A program made the translations under genes and the position numbers. DNA of 64,000 bases from Parachlamydia sp. AcF125 (GTDB lineage Bacteria; Chlamydiota; Chlamydiia; Chlamydiales; Parachlamydiaceae). Positions 16,641-24,472 of this stretch are shown piece by piece. Each line of letters begins with the position of its first letter. Position 1 is the first letter of the stretch. The notes beneath the pieces are model-generated. The model made no database searches and was not told where the DNA came from. It worked only from the letters and a program-made list of their open reading frames with translations. The stretch is taken from contig NZ_JAEMUD010000001.1 of assembly GCF_018342475.1 (NCBI RefSeq), positions 930,001 through 994,000 on the forward strand, written 5' to 3'.

Positions 16641-18860
16641 ATGATATGTTCAAGCACAGATATAACGGCGGTTTCTTTAGAAGGATTAGGGGATAATGAG
16701 CAAAATGAAGCACTATCTGTAAATTTTCAAGGCGCTACTCTCACAGGTCTTTTTCAGCATAGTTTCGGAGCTAACTCTTCAAATGAAAGAGCTAGAGAAT
16801 TGCATGAACGCTCCTATTCTTTAATCTTAAAAGCCTGCAAAGAGGAAGATTGGGGTATACTTTCGCAATATAAAAGTAAAATTTCTGCATGCATGGAAGA
16901 AGCAGAACAATCTGTCATCATGCATTTTTTAAGGACAAGAAATGACGAAATTATAAAGAAAATTGCAGCCAAAAAATTGTATGAAACGCTAGTTGGTCGT
17001 GATTCAAACCGTGCTATACATGAGGTTGTAAGAGGAGGACATCATAAGTTAGTACCCATTTTATTTGGGGATACCGAATTGGCTCAAGTAAATGCGCTCG
17101 ATTCTAGGGGTGCCAACCTACTTATTAGCGCTATTGAAGGAAGACAAAAAGCCTTCGTAAATGTCTGTTTGCAATATGGCAACCTTCCTAATCATTATTT
17201 TATCCATGACAAATTTCGCCTAAATGCCTTTTCTTTTGCCGTTTATAAGGGAGCCATAGAGTGCCTAGATCAATTAGTTGAAACTTTGCAAAAGATGCAA
17301 AGGTTAAATAAAATTAATTTTTTGCAAGAAACAAATCCTGTAGGTAATCTTTTGCATTTAACTATTTGGGCAAATCAACCGGAAATGTTGCAGCATTTAC
17401 TAACAAAATATCGAAAGAAAACCTTACCTCTTGTTGAAAATGAAGATCGGGATGGGAGAACTCCATTAATGCTTGCTGCCTCATTGGGAGACATTCAATC
17501 TTCAAAAATACTATTAGACGCGGGAGCTCTGCTAGAAGCCAGGGATAGCAAGGGAAGAACAGCAATGCATTATGCTGCAGAGAAAAACAATAGAGACGTT
17601 ATTCGTTTTTTAAGCAAAAAAGGCGCTGATGAAAGTGCTCAAGATTGCTATAATAATGCGCCTAGCCAGTGCGGTGATGAGGTAACCGCACAACTCCTTC
17701 TCAATATAAAGTCTAAGAAACAAGTCGATGATGAATTTCCAACAGATTATATTGCGCTCCCTCCCCATAATTGCATATTTCAAGGCGGAGGAGCAAAAGG
17801 GTTAGTTTATCTGGGAGTTATTAAAGCTTTAGAAAAGCTGAATTTCTTCGATGATTTAAAGAGGTTTGCTGGTACATCCGCAGGAGCCTTATCCGCACTT
17901 TTTCTTTCTCTGGGTATGAGAACAACCGAAGTAGAAAATACATTGAAAGATACTTCATTAGCGAAGTTACTTGACCTACTAACGTTTCGAGTCTCAACTG
18001 AAGAAGAAAAACAAAGTATTATCCAATATTTAGGCATCGTTAAAAAAGCGGGCTCTACTATTGGCAAATTGGGAATCGCTTGTCTTAAATCTTTAGCTAT
18101 TTTAGTCGGAAGAAGAACGGGATGGACCGATGGAGAGGAATTAAAAAATTGGCTAAACCTGCTCATAGAAAAATATACATATATCCCAAATTGCACTTTC
18201 GGGGAGCTTTCGGATTTGATTAAAGGTGGAGGATATAATCCTAAGGGCAGACCATTTAAACATTTACACGTAATTACAACGGACCTAAAGACATCCTCTC
18301 TTCTTCATATAAATTCTGAGCACAAAAAATGGAAAAATTTCCTAATTGCAGATGCTGTAGTAGCCTCTGCTGCCTATCCTGTACTCATTGCCCTTCAAAC
18401 AATGAGAGAAAAGATCGATGGTATACTTATACCCAATCATAATTACCAATGCTCAGATGGAGGAATTCTTCTCAATTTACCTGCAGAAATTTTCGATCGA
18501 GTCGAGCAGCCAGGATGGATGGATCCTCAGTTAGCTATCCCTCAATTCAATCGTCGTTCAATTGCTTTTTGTTTTGAACAACCTAAAATTACTCCATCTG
18601 AAGACAAGGAATCGGTTTACGCTTTTCTTGGAAGTGTTTTAACTAAAATTTATATGAATTCTGAAAATCTAACTCGCCAAATGCTTTCAAAAAAGCATGA
18701 AGAAAGGCTTGTAAGAATAAGTACTGGTGGAATCACCACAACGGAGTTCCGCATTAAGCCCGATGATGAAAAAGGGATAGAAGCCATTGATAACGCTTAC
18801 ATAACTACAAAAAAATTTTTCGAAGAAAGAAGACGTAATGAAAAGTCTTTTTTTAAGTAA
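16641..18860 (+). CDS. Ankyrin-repeat patatin-like phospholipase
   Basis: A 739-residue protein that probably cleaves acyl groups from host or own lipids. The ATG at 16641 is chosen because AAGGAG lies just upstream (16629-16634); an upstream in-frame TTG would overlap that site. Ankyrin repeats lie at about 110-340 (NLLHLTIWANQ, TPLMLAASLGD, TAMHYAAEKNN). The patatin domain holds the oxyanion loop GGGAKG at 382-387, the nucleophile elbow GTSAG with S413, and a DGG with D606, giving the Ser-Asp dyad of the ExoU/patatin class. No signal peptide is visible, which suits type III export or cytosolic delivery (inference). A catalytically dead paralogue lies upstream at 12372. Confidence 0.92.
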   Translation: MICSSTDITAVSLEGLGDNEQNEALSVNFQGATLTGLFQHSFGANSSNERARELHERSYSLILKACKEEDWGILSQYKSKISACMEEAEQSVIMHFLRTRNDEIIKKIAAKKLYETLVGRDSNRAIHEVVRGGHHKLVPILFGDTELAQVNALDSRGANLLISAIEGRQKAFVNVCLQYGNLPNHYFIHDKFRLNAFSFAVYKGAIECLDQLVETLQKMQRLNKINFLQETNPVGNLLHLTIWANQPEMLQHLLTKYRKKTLPLVENEDRDGRTPLMLAASLGDIQSSKILLDAGALLEARDSKGRTAMHYAAEKNNRDVIRFLSKKGADESAQDCYNNAPSQCGDEVTAQLLLNIKSKKQVDDEFPTDYIALPPHNCIFQGGGAKGLVYLGVIKALEKLNFFDDLKRFAGTSAGALSALFLSLGMRTTEVENTLKDTSLAKLLDLLTFRVSTEEEKQSIIQYLGIVKKAGSTIGKLGIACLKSLAILVGRRTGWTDGEELKNWLNLLIEKYTYIPNCTFGELSDLIKGGGYNPKGRPFKHLHVITTDLKTSSLLHINSEHKKWKNFLIADAVVASAAYPVLIALQTMREKIDGILIPNHNYQCSDGGILLNLPAEIFDRVEQPGWMDPQLAIPQFNRRSIAFCFEQPKITPSEDKESVYAFLGSVLTKIYMNSENLTRQMLSKKHEERLVRISTGGITTTEFRIKPDDEKGIEAIDNAYITTKKFFEERRRNEKSFFK

Positions 18861-19313
18861 TCGCTGTCTTTCAAAAAACTCAAAGGAAAACACACTGCCA
18901 CTCAAATAAAAAAATTTGGAAACTCCGAATGTCTTGGCAGTACAGGTTGTCTAGCAGGCGTTATTTCTTGCCAGGCGACTTATCCCAATTAAAGTTTAAA
19001 AGGAAATGAAGCTTATAGAGTAGTAGATCTGAGATCAATTCTTCTTCTCTAAGTATCGATAATGTCGATTTTCATAAAATGGTTTCATCCAGATGATAGA
19101 AAATTGTTGTAATATCTAATCTAATTGTTAAACTTTATTTTTTTGAAAATTAGGCAAAGATAGTTTTTAAGATCTAAATTATTTATTTTTTTTATTGACA
19201 ATTTAAAATTGTAAACTTAAAATTTTAACAAAAAATATTAAGCCCCAAACATCCTAAAAGATTAGAATTTCGTGCTTGGCCGAGACTTCATTACTAATTA
19301 AAGAGGAGATGTT
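18861..19313. other. AT-rich intergenic, probable promoter region
   Basis: No open frame of interest. The last 150 bases are very AT rich and lead to an AGAGGAG site before the ATG at 19314, so a promoter is likely here, but I cannot place it securely. Confidence 0.4.
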
Positions 19314-19718
19314 ATGCCTTTTCAGCTTCATGAAACCCGTGAAAGCTTTTATTCAAAAGTAAGGCAATTAACGGAAATTAGCACGGACAACAGTGTTTTT
19401 CTTAATACAAAATTAGAAACATCTTCTAGGCAAGATTCTAAAGTATTTCGTTGGTTAAAGTGGTTCATTTCCCTTCTCCCTAAAGTTCACCTAGTCCAAA
19501 CCTCTCCTTTAAAAGTTGCCCAGGAAGTGGCTAAGTTCGCAGAAAAACATCAAAAATTTTTAGGCAAAAAAGATCAAGCAGATTTGATTGATGTGGTGAA
19601 AACGCTTAAAATTAAATGTCAAAGATCTGTAAAGGAGAAGCAAAAAAAATTTGATAATAGACCTCTTTCGAAATTCACTGGGTTAGTTCCAGATTATGAA
19701 TCCCTGCAATCAAATTAA
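19314..19718 (+). CDS. Truncated member of the F-box-associated effector family
   Basis: A 134-codon frame with GAGGAG before its ATG. Only about the first 117 codons are original. From about 19664 the sequence is the end of an IS5-family element, whose terminal sequence also occurs at 35395-35416, so the final residues (PLSKFTGLVPDYESLQSN) are element-derived. The N-terminal part (KVFRWLKWFISLLPKVHL, AQEVAKFAEKHQKF) aligns loosely with the shared N-terminus of the proteins at 20506 and 24473 (RFISLVYSRW, AIEEFTASQ). It looks like a distant paralogue cut by the insertion. Whether the short product is made is unknown. Confidence 0.55.
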   Translation: MPFQLHETRESFYSKVRQLTEISTDNSVFLNTKLETSSRQDSKVFRWLKWFISLLPKVHLVQTSPLKVAQEVAKFAEKHQKFLGKKDQADLIDVVKTLKIKCQRSVKEKQKKFDNRPLSKFTGLVPDYESLQSN

Positions 19719-20011
19719 AACGGAGAGAGAACCTCTTCCGTCTGTTTCTATAGCGATCAGAGATGATCTTAAACCGCTTCAGGCTGCCGATAACATTTTC
19801 ATTAAGCGCACGTTCACTAGAAAGTTGGCGGTCATTTTGCTTGTCCTCCTTTGTGAGCGGATACTTTTTCCTCCTTTTTTTGGGCATTTGCGTCTTAGCA
19901 TGTAATCTCTGCAACCTTTGATATCCACTATCAGTCAATACACTTACACAGGGATGAATTCGAATTTTTGACTCTTTGAACAATCGAAAGTCATGCCTCT
20001 TCCCCCGGGAA
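19664..20011 (-). pseudogene. IS5-family transposase C-terminal fragment
   Basis: Minus-strand frame with RHDFRLFKESKIRIHP, VLTDSGYQRLQRLHAKTQ, LSSERALNENVIGSLKRFKII and RNRRKRFSLRFNLIAGI, the same family as the elements at 35023 and 55137. The N-terminal half is missing. The join at 20012 carries a short motif shared with two other breakpoints. Confidence 0.85.
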
Positions 20012-20042
20012 AATGGAGATATTATCAAATGTTGTGGATCTT
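20012..20042 (+). repeat. Breakpoint-associated motif (one of three copies)
   Basis: The core GTTGTGGATCTTAAGATAAG, preceded by GATATTATCAAA, occurs here and at 29004-29036. A slightly diverged reverse copy lies at 15966-15996. It contains the palindrome ATCTTAAGAT. All three copies sit exactly where a transposase or gene is truncated. It may be the end of an unidentified mobile element. Confidence 0.6.
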
Positions 20043-20096
20043 AAGATAAGAAGAGCGTAACCTCAGTGAAATTTTAAGCAGAGAACTTTAATATGT

Positions 20097-20405
20097 ATGG
20101 AGCGGAATTTACCTGCAGGCAGAGAAATTTATGCAGATCCTGCTTATTTAGATTACGAGCATCAAGACATGCTTGAAAAAGTGGAGAAAATAAGGTTAAT
20201 AGCAGAGCCCAAATCGAATTCTTTGCGTCCCATGGATTTGCATGAATTTGTGAATTTGAAACATATTAGAAAATTTATCGAAGGAGCATTTGGTGCAATA
20301 TCAAGGCTTTTGCCGAGGAAAATTCCTGCGATTACTGCTGAAGGATTTGAAATTAAAGTTTTAGGTTTTTTAGTTGTGGCTGCAACAAATTTTTTATCAA
20401 TATAG
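20097..20405 (+). pseudogene. IS982-family transposase C-terminal fragment
   Basis: A 102-codon frame with LPAGREIYADPAYLDYEHQD, KIRLIAEPKSNSLRP, RKFIEGAFGAISRLLPRKI and GFEIKVLGFLVVAATNF. This matches the last third of IS982-type DDE transposases. The N-terminal two thirds and the left end are absent. Confidence 0.75.
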
Positions 20406-20448
20406 TAATTTGTAACTTACATTAAATATTAAATTTAAAAAATAGGTG

Positions 20449-20480
20449 CTAGATAGTATAATAGTTGATGGGCTATCTAG
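20449..20480 (+). promoter_or_regulatory. Conserved -10/dyad element upstream of the 20506 gene
   Basis: CTAGATAG (20449-20456) and CTATCTAG (20473-20480) form a perfect inverted repeat with a 16-base spacer that starts with TATAAT (20457-20462). The same arrangement with the same spacing precedes the F-box gene at 24473. A convincing -35 box is not visible. It could be an operator overlapping the promoter or a stem-loop at the 5' end of the mRNA. Confidence 0.6.
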
Positions 20481-20505
20481 TTTTTATTTTTTAATTAGGG
20501 AATCT

Positions 20506-21864
20506 ATGACATTTTCTACTCAACCCCTCGATACTTTTGCACAAGCTGTTAAAGAGTCTTATCATTTAACGGATTTAATCTTAGTCAAAGAAAAAGAAGG
20601 GCGATGGAAGATTGGACGAAAATTCTACACTTCCATTCCTTTTTTAGGTCGTTTTATCAGCTTGGTCTATTCTCGCTGGACAGACCCTACCTCGCTTCAT
20701 CAAACAATCGAAGAATTTACAGCCAGCCAATCGAAATCTTACAGAAAATTCGTGGAAAAGCTGGAAAAAGACTCCATTACCCTCAGCGAAAAAGAGTTTG
20801 CATTCCACTTTCGCTTTCAAGCCTTATTTGAGCAAGCGATCTGTGAGGCAACTCGTAAATGTACGCCAAGTAAGAAAGATCTGCTGCGAGCTTGTTGGAC
20901 CAGGGGGCACCTTCAATCTGCTAAGGAAAAGCTTTTAGAAATTTTTGATAGAACGCTTACTTCTTCTGCCGGGGCGGATGTAAGCTTAATCTCCAATTAC
21001 CCTTCAAAACTTTTTATGCGGCAAGCACGCCTTAATTTACTAAAAGACAAAGTTTTAATACTGGGAGAATTGGGGAATTTGCTTAGTTTAATGGAGATAG
21101 CACGTTCCCGTTTTGAAAATGCACGAAAGGTGAGCTCTCGTATTGTAAAAATTGAAGGAAAAGATGTCCATGTAGAAGAAAGATGGGCAATATTTGGAAA
21201 TTATACAAAAAAGATTAATAGTTATATTAATATGCTAAGTGATTCTCTAAAGCTTAATTTGTCGGTAGAAGGTCCTAAAATCAATCCTTCCCGCCACGAA
21301 CCCATATTCCTAGGCAAGAACGTTGGCAAGAACTTTGCACTTTTTGCTATTGGTTCAAACAATGGTAATTTTCGAAGATGGGCCATCCTTGTAAGCCACC
21401 AATTTAGGGTAAAATATCTTGAGGCTAAAGGGCTTTCTTCCGATCAAGCAGCCTCTCTTGTTGAGTTAAAAAGACAAAAGCCAGACTTCACTAGCAAAGT
21501 GTTGAAGGGATATATTGCGACAGAGCGATTAGCATGGAAAAATCTTTATAGAGAGTACAAAATTAAGCAAAAACAAGAGGCTCTTCGAGCCTTTGAGAAA
21601 AAAGGTAGTTCAGAAGAATTGGAAAAACCAACAGGGATGGAGAGAATAAAACTCTCTCCTCAAAGTGCAGACCCAGAGGTTAAAGAAGGGAAAGGCGCCC
21701 TCCCTAGGCCTTGGGAAGAGGCGGGGGCTTTAAGCGTTGCTGAGAAGCTCTACCTCAAGAATACAGCCAGTGAACGTCGTCAAGATCCCGACAGATTTTT
21801 CTTAAAAAATATACAAGCCTATTTTGAAGTAATTATGAAGAACTCAATTGAACCTTATTTTTAA
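20506..21864 (+). CDS. F-box-family paralogue without the F-box
   Basis: A 452-residue protein of unknown function. The ATG at 20506 is chosen because its N-terminus then matches the protein at 24473 (MTF...QP...FAQAVK), and because the upstream in-frame codons lie within the conserved dyad. Residues about 1-160 are strongly alike in both (WKIGRKFYTSIPFLGRFISL, SLHxxIEEFTASQ, EKLEKDSxTLSEKE). After that the two diverge, and the F-box stretch is absent here. The C-terminal half is basic and contains YIATERLAWKNLYREYKIK. No signal peptide is seen. It is followed after 12 bases by the start of another family member that was destroyed by an IS630 fragment. Confidence 0.8.
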   Translation: MTFSTQPLDTFAQAVKESYHLTDLILVKEKEGRWKIGRKFYTSIPFLGRFISLVYSRWTDPTSLHQTIEEFTASQSKSYRKFVEKLEKDSITLSEKEFAFHFRFQALFEQAICEATRKCTPSKKDLLRACWTRGHLQSAKEKLLEIFDRTLTSSAGADVSLISNYPSKLFMRQARLNLLKDKVLILGELGNLLSLMEIARSRFENARKVSSRIVKIEGKDVHVEERWAIFGNYTKKINSYINMLSDSLKLNLSVEGPKINPSRHEPIFLGKNVGKNFALFAIGSNNGNFRRWAILVSHQFRVKYLEAKGLSSDQAASLVELKRQKPDFTSKVLKGYIATERLAWKNLYREYKIKQKQEALRAFEKKGSSEELEKPTGMERIKLSPQSADPEVKEGKGALPRPWEEAGALSVAEKLYLKNTASERRQDPDRFFLKNIQAYFEVIMKNSIEPYF

Positions 21865-21876
21865 ATTAGGAAATCT

Positions 21877-21928
21877 ATGGCCTTTTCTTTTCCTTCTCAA
21901 TCTATTGGTGCTTTTGCACAAGCCGTAA
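21877..21928 (+). pseudogene. Start of a third F-box-family gene, cut by IS630
   Basis: After the same TTAGGAAATCT leader, the ATG and 17 codons read MAFSFPSQSIGAFAQAV, nearly identical to the start of the protein at 24473. The frame then runs into IS630 sequence at about 21929. Only the first codons survive, showing the family was once in tandem. Confidence 0.8.
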
Positions 21929-22115
21929 TTGGCTGCAGGAGCTCCAATTGACCTAAATTTATCCCTGGCCCGCCTCCTAAAGGATTGGCCTAGCAAAGAT
22001 TCAGGACTAAGCGTTGATAGAAGATTGAAAAAATAAAAATTGCCGACTTAAACTCTTCAAATCCTGAGTAGTACGCATTGTAGATTACTCGCTCCTTCAT
22101 CCGCTTCTATGGCCC
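21929..22115 (-). pseudogene. IS630-family 3' fragment
   Basis: The reverse complement matches the last 190 bases of the IS630 remnant at 29840-30027, covering the WKWMKERVIYN and FRSRIRDKF region and the terminal sequence. It interrupts a family gene at codon 17. The 5' part of the element is missing. Confidence 0.8.
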
Positions 22116-22380
22116 CTTATATGTATAGAGGGATAATTTCTTTAAGCCTTGCTTGTCGCTCGTATTTCCAGACGTGACTTTCGCTTGTAAGAGCAAGCCT
22201 CTTTAGGGGTTTTGGCCGAAAGTTCATATAAATATTTAATGGCACCATGGCTACTTTTGCATTTATAGCTAAATTAATAGAGCTTCGTCCGTTAGCTATT
22301 AATTGATTGTGATTAATCCTATAGGTCTCAATCAAAAGACTTATCAACTTTATTTACCCAGAAATTTTGACGGCCCTAAA

Positions 22381-22710
22381 TCAGCGAATAACATCAAGAC
22401 CTTTGCGGCGGATAACATTCAGTAATGCAAGAACAGCTCCTGTAGGTTCTTTCACTCCTCTTTCTAACTGCGATACATACCCAACACTCAAATTAAGATA
22501 ACTTGCAAATGCAGCCTGGCTAAGATGGGCTTTTTCTCGTAATGCTTTAATTTCTTTGCTTGTCATTGAGTCTATTTGGGGAAAGTTTCCTTTTTTGAGA
22601 TGACGCATAGTGATTTTTTCATAGTCTTTCTCTGTAATAATCCCACAATCTAACATGTCACTAGCTGTTTCAAGAATAGCATCTTTCAATCGACTAGATT
22701 TTTTATTCAT
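22381..22710 (-). CDS. HigA/NadS-type Xre antitoxin
   Basis: A 109-residue protein with a Cro/C1 helix-turn-helix at about 45-95 (EIKALREKAHLSQAAFASYL, VGYVSQLERGVKEPTG). The N-terminal 40 residues (AILETASDMLDCGIITE) fit the NadS-type antitoxins. It begins inside the last codons of the toxin gene (overlap 22703-22710), so the two are co-translated in the order toxin then antitoxin, as in higBA operons. Expected role: neutralise the toxin and repress the operon. The frame is complete and it is likely functional. Confidence 0.85.
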   Translation of the reverse strand: MNKKSSRLKDAILETASDMLDCGIITEKDYEKITMRHLKKGNFPQIDSMTSKEIKALREKAHLSQAAFASYLNLSVGYVSQLERGVKEPTGAVLALLNVIRRKGLDVIR

Positions 22711-23035
22711 AATTCACCTCTTTTAAAAGACTATTAGAAAGCGAGCGATTAAGCTCTTGATCATTAGCCTTAATCCATGCTGAAGCAAGCTCTTTTAACG
22801 ATATTAATTCGTTGCTATCGATATTTTCACGTTCGTTTTTGGCAAATCCATATAGAAACACAGCTCTTTTGCCCTTTTTGTAAGCAATTAATGTGCGATA
22901 ACCAGATGATCGACCTTGACCTTTTCTAGCGATCCTTATTTTGATAAGGTTTCCACCTAAATCTGCATCCACTAGTCCCTTTTCAGCTCGTTTTATTGCT
23001 TCATTTAGGGAATCATAGTCGATACCTTCTCGCAT
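22703..23035 (-). CDS. RelE/HigB-type toxin (COG4737-like)
   Basis: A 110-residue basic protein. GLVDADLGGNLIKIRIARKG, SSGYRTLIAYKKGKRAVFLYGF and LKELASAWIKAND are the typical pattern of the RelE-like toxins paired with NadS antitoxins, which cleave ribosome-bound mRNA. The conserved basic residues and aromatic residues of the core strands are present, and the frame is complete. It overlaps the downstream antitoxin gene by eight bases. Confidence 0.85.
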   Translation of the reverse strand: MREGIDYDSLNEAIKRAEKGLVDADLGGNLIKIRIARKGQGRSSGYRTLIAYKKGKRAVFLYGFAKNERENIDSNELISLKELASAWIKANDQELNRSLSNSLLKEVNYE

Positions 23036-23664
23036 TGCATGTCGAACAAACCATTTTGTTTTAAGGCTCGCAAAGCATTCTCGCTTTTAATTTAGCTATA
23101 GCACTATGAACTATATTTTTGCAAATATGTGATTTTAAATTTAGGAGTAGGAAATGACTCAGTATTCAGCAAAAGAGCGTATTTAGAAGAGTATTATCCG
23201 ATAGTGGGTGATTATAAGCAAAATTAACGATTAAGCTGGCATGCAAAAGGGATTCACCTTATCTTAACCTGCGGGTAGAAGGTCTCCTCATTTGTTCTAC
23301 CAAAGTGAACACATATTTCAAGGTAAGAGAAGAGCTTTGCATTTGGTGCTATTAAACCGATGCCAATTTAGCTTAAGGGCAGCTTAAATATAGGCTAAGA
23401 TTCTACATTTCCATTCCTTCGAACATTCCTTTTTTAAGCCCCCTTTTCTTATTTCCTGCATAAAGGCTTATTTATATATTTTTGGAAACTCAAGCAAAAA
23501 GTTCAGGTAAAGCTTCCCAGGAATGTCCGGAAGGCTTCAATAAGGGAAGCTGATGGCGTAACATATGCTTCCATTCTGCGGCGAGGATCGCCTTTTGATG
23601 GCGCTTTATTTATTCAAACACTGCTACAAGTTTTGGATTGAGTAAAATTATCAGTATAGAGCGG
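23036..23664. other. Intergenic between two toxin-antitoxin modules
   Basis: A 629-base stretch with no supported gene. Its right end is the upstream side of nothing on the plus strand; its left end should hold the promoter of the HigBA-like operon. Only very short frames occur. Confidence 0.4.
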
Positions 23665-23982
23665 TTAAAGAGTATTTAGCTTGTTAACGATATAAGAGTT
23701 AATACTCATCCCATTCTGAGCTGCCTGTGCTGCAATTTTGACATACAGATCAGAGGGCATTCTCAAGCTAAACCTACCCGAATAAGCTTTTTCTGGATCT
23801 ACGCCTCTTTCTTTGCACCAATCAAGATAATCATCAATAGACTCTTTAAAAGCATGCTCAATTTCGTCAACCGTGGTACCTTGGAAAGTAATTACAGCTT
23901 TTAATCCTGCTACCTCTCCATGAAAAATACGCGCTTCGTCATCATAAATAACGTAGCCTGAATATCCTTTATATTTTAACAT
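23665..23982 (-). CDS. hicB: HicB antitoxin
   Basis: A 105-residue protein with the HicB partial RNase-H-like fold at the N-terminus (YKGYSGYVIYDDEARIFHGEV, ITFQGTTVDEIEHAFKESID, YLDWCKERG) followed by a ribbon-helix-helix (SGRFSLRMPSDLYVKIAAQA, INSYIVNKL). It overlaps the end of hicA by seven bases. The two-part structure allows it to bind both toxin and operator DNA. Intact and probably functional. Confidence 0.92.
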   Translation of the reverse strand: MLKYKGYSGYVIYDDEARIFHGEVAGLKAVITFQGTTVDEIEHAFKESIDDYLDWCKERGVDPEKAYSGRFSLRMPSDLYVKIAAQAAQNGMSINSYIVNKLNTL

Positions 23983-24233
23983 GGTTTTACTCCTGCATTT
24001 TCTAAAAACCTACGAACTGAAATAACGGCTCCCTTATCCGTTTCTTTTTGTGGATGGGGCCTATGGAAGACAGCTTCTTGGTTATTAAGCAAAACTCTGA
24101 TTCTAGATCCTCTTCCTTCTCGGATTTCTGCGCCTAAAGCGGCAAATAATGATTCAATGTCTTTCCAGTGAATGCTGGCTTGAACCGGTTTGGCAAATAT
24201 TGCTTGTAAGGTACGCTCGTGTTTTTTATTCAT
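23976..24233 (-). CDS. hicA: HicA mRNA interferase toxin
   Basis: An 85-residue toxin of the double-stranded RNA-binding-like HicA fold. The start at 24233 gives MNKKHERTLQAIFAKPV, the usual N-terminus of this subgroup; a longer frame to 24329 adds 32 residues not typical of the family. IHWKDIESLFAALGAEI, GSRIRVLLN and the catalytic-histidine stretch AVFHRPHP are present. It precedes hicB in the usual order. It sits divergently from the F-box gene at 24473. Confidence 0.9.
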   Translation of the reverse strand: MNKKHERTLQAIFAKPVQASIHWKDIESLFAALGAEIREGRGSRIRVLLNNQEAVFHRPHPQKETDKGAVISVRRFLENAGVKPC

Positions 24234-24415
24234 AATTGAGATGATATCATTTAATGACACCGTTGTCAAATTTGTGTATTTTTTGACCCATCTCCATCCT
24301 GTGATAGGAGTTCCGTCATGTGCATGCACGGTTGTTACCGCAAATAAAATTCTTGTGTCAATTTTTTTGTGTAAGTTAAATCGTTTATTTAAATTTTAAT
24401 TTTAAAAAATAGGCG

Positions 24416-24447
24416 CTAGATAGTATAATATTTGATTAGCTATCTAG
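24416..24447 (+). promoter_or_regulatory. Conserved -10/dyad element upstream of the F-box gene
   Basis: CTAGATAG (24416-24423) and CTATCTAG (24440-24447) flank a 16-base spacer that begins with TATAAT (24424-24429), the same layout as at 20449-20480. The surrounding leader (AAAAAATAGG upstream, TTAGGAAAT before the ATG) is also conserved. I read it as the promoter with an overlapping operator or transcript stem-loop. Confidence 0.6.
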
Positions 24448-24472
24448 CCCTTATTTTTAAATTAGGAAATTT

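Noticed and set aside
22117..22347. 76-codon minus-strand frame next to an IS630 fragment
   Set aside because: No recognisable domain, no ribosome-binding site and flanked by element debris; it could be coding by chance.
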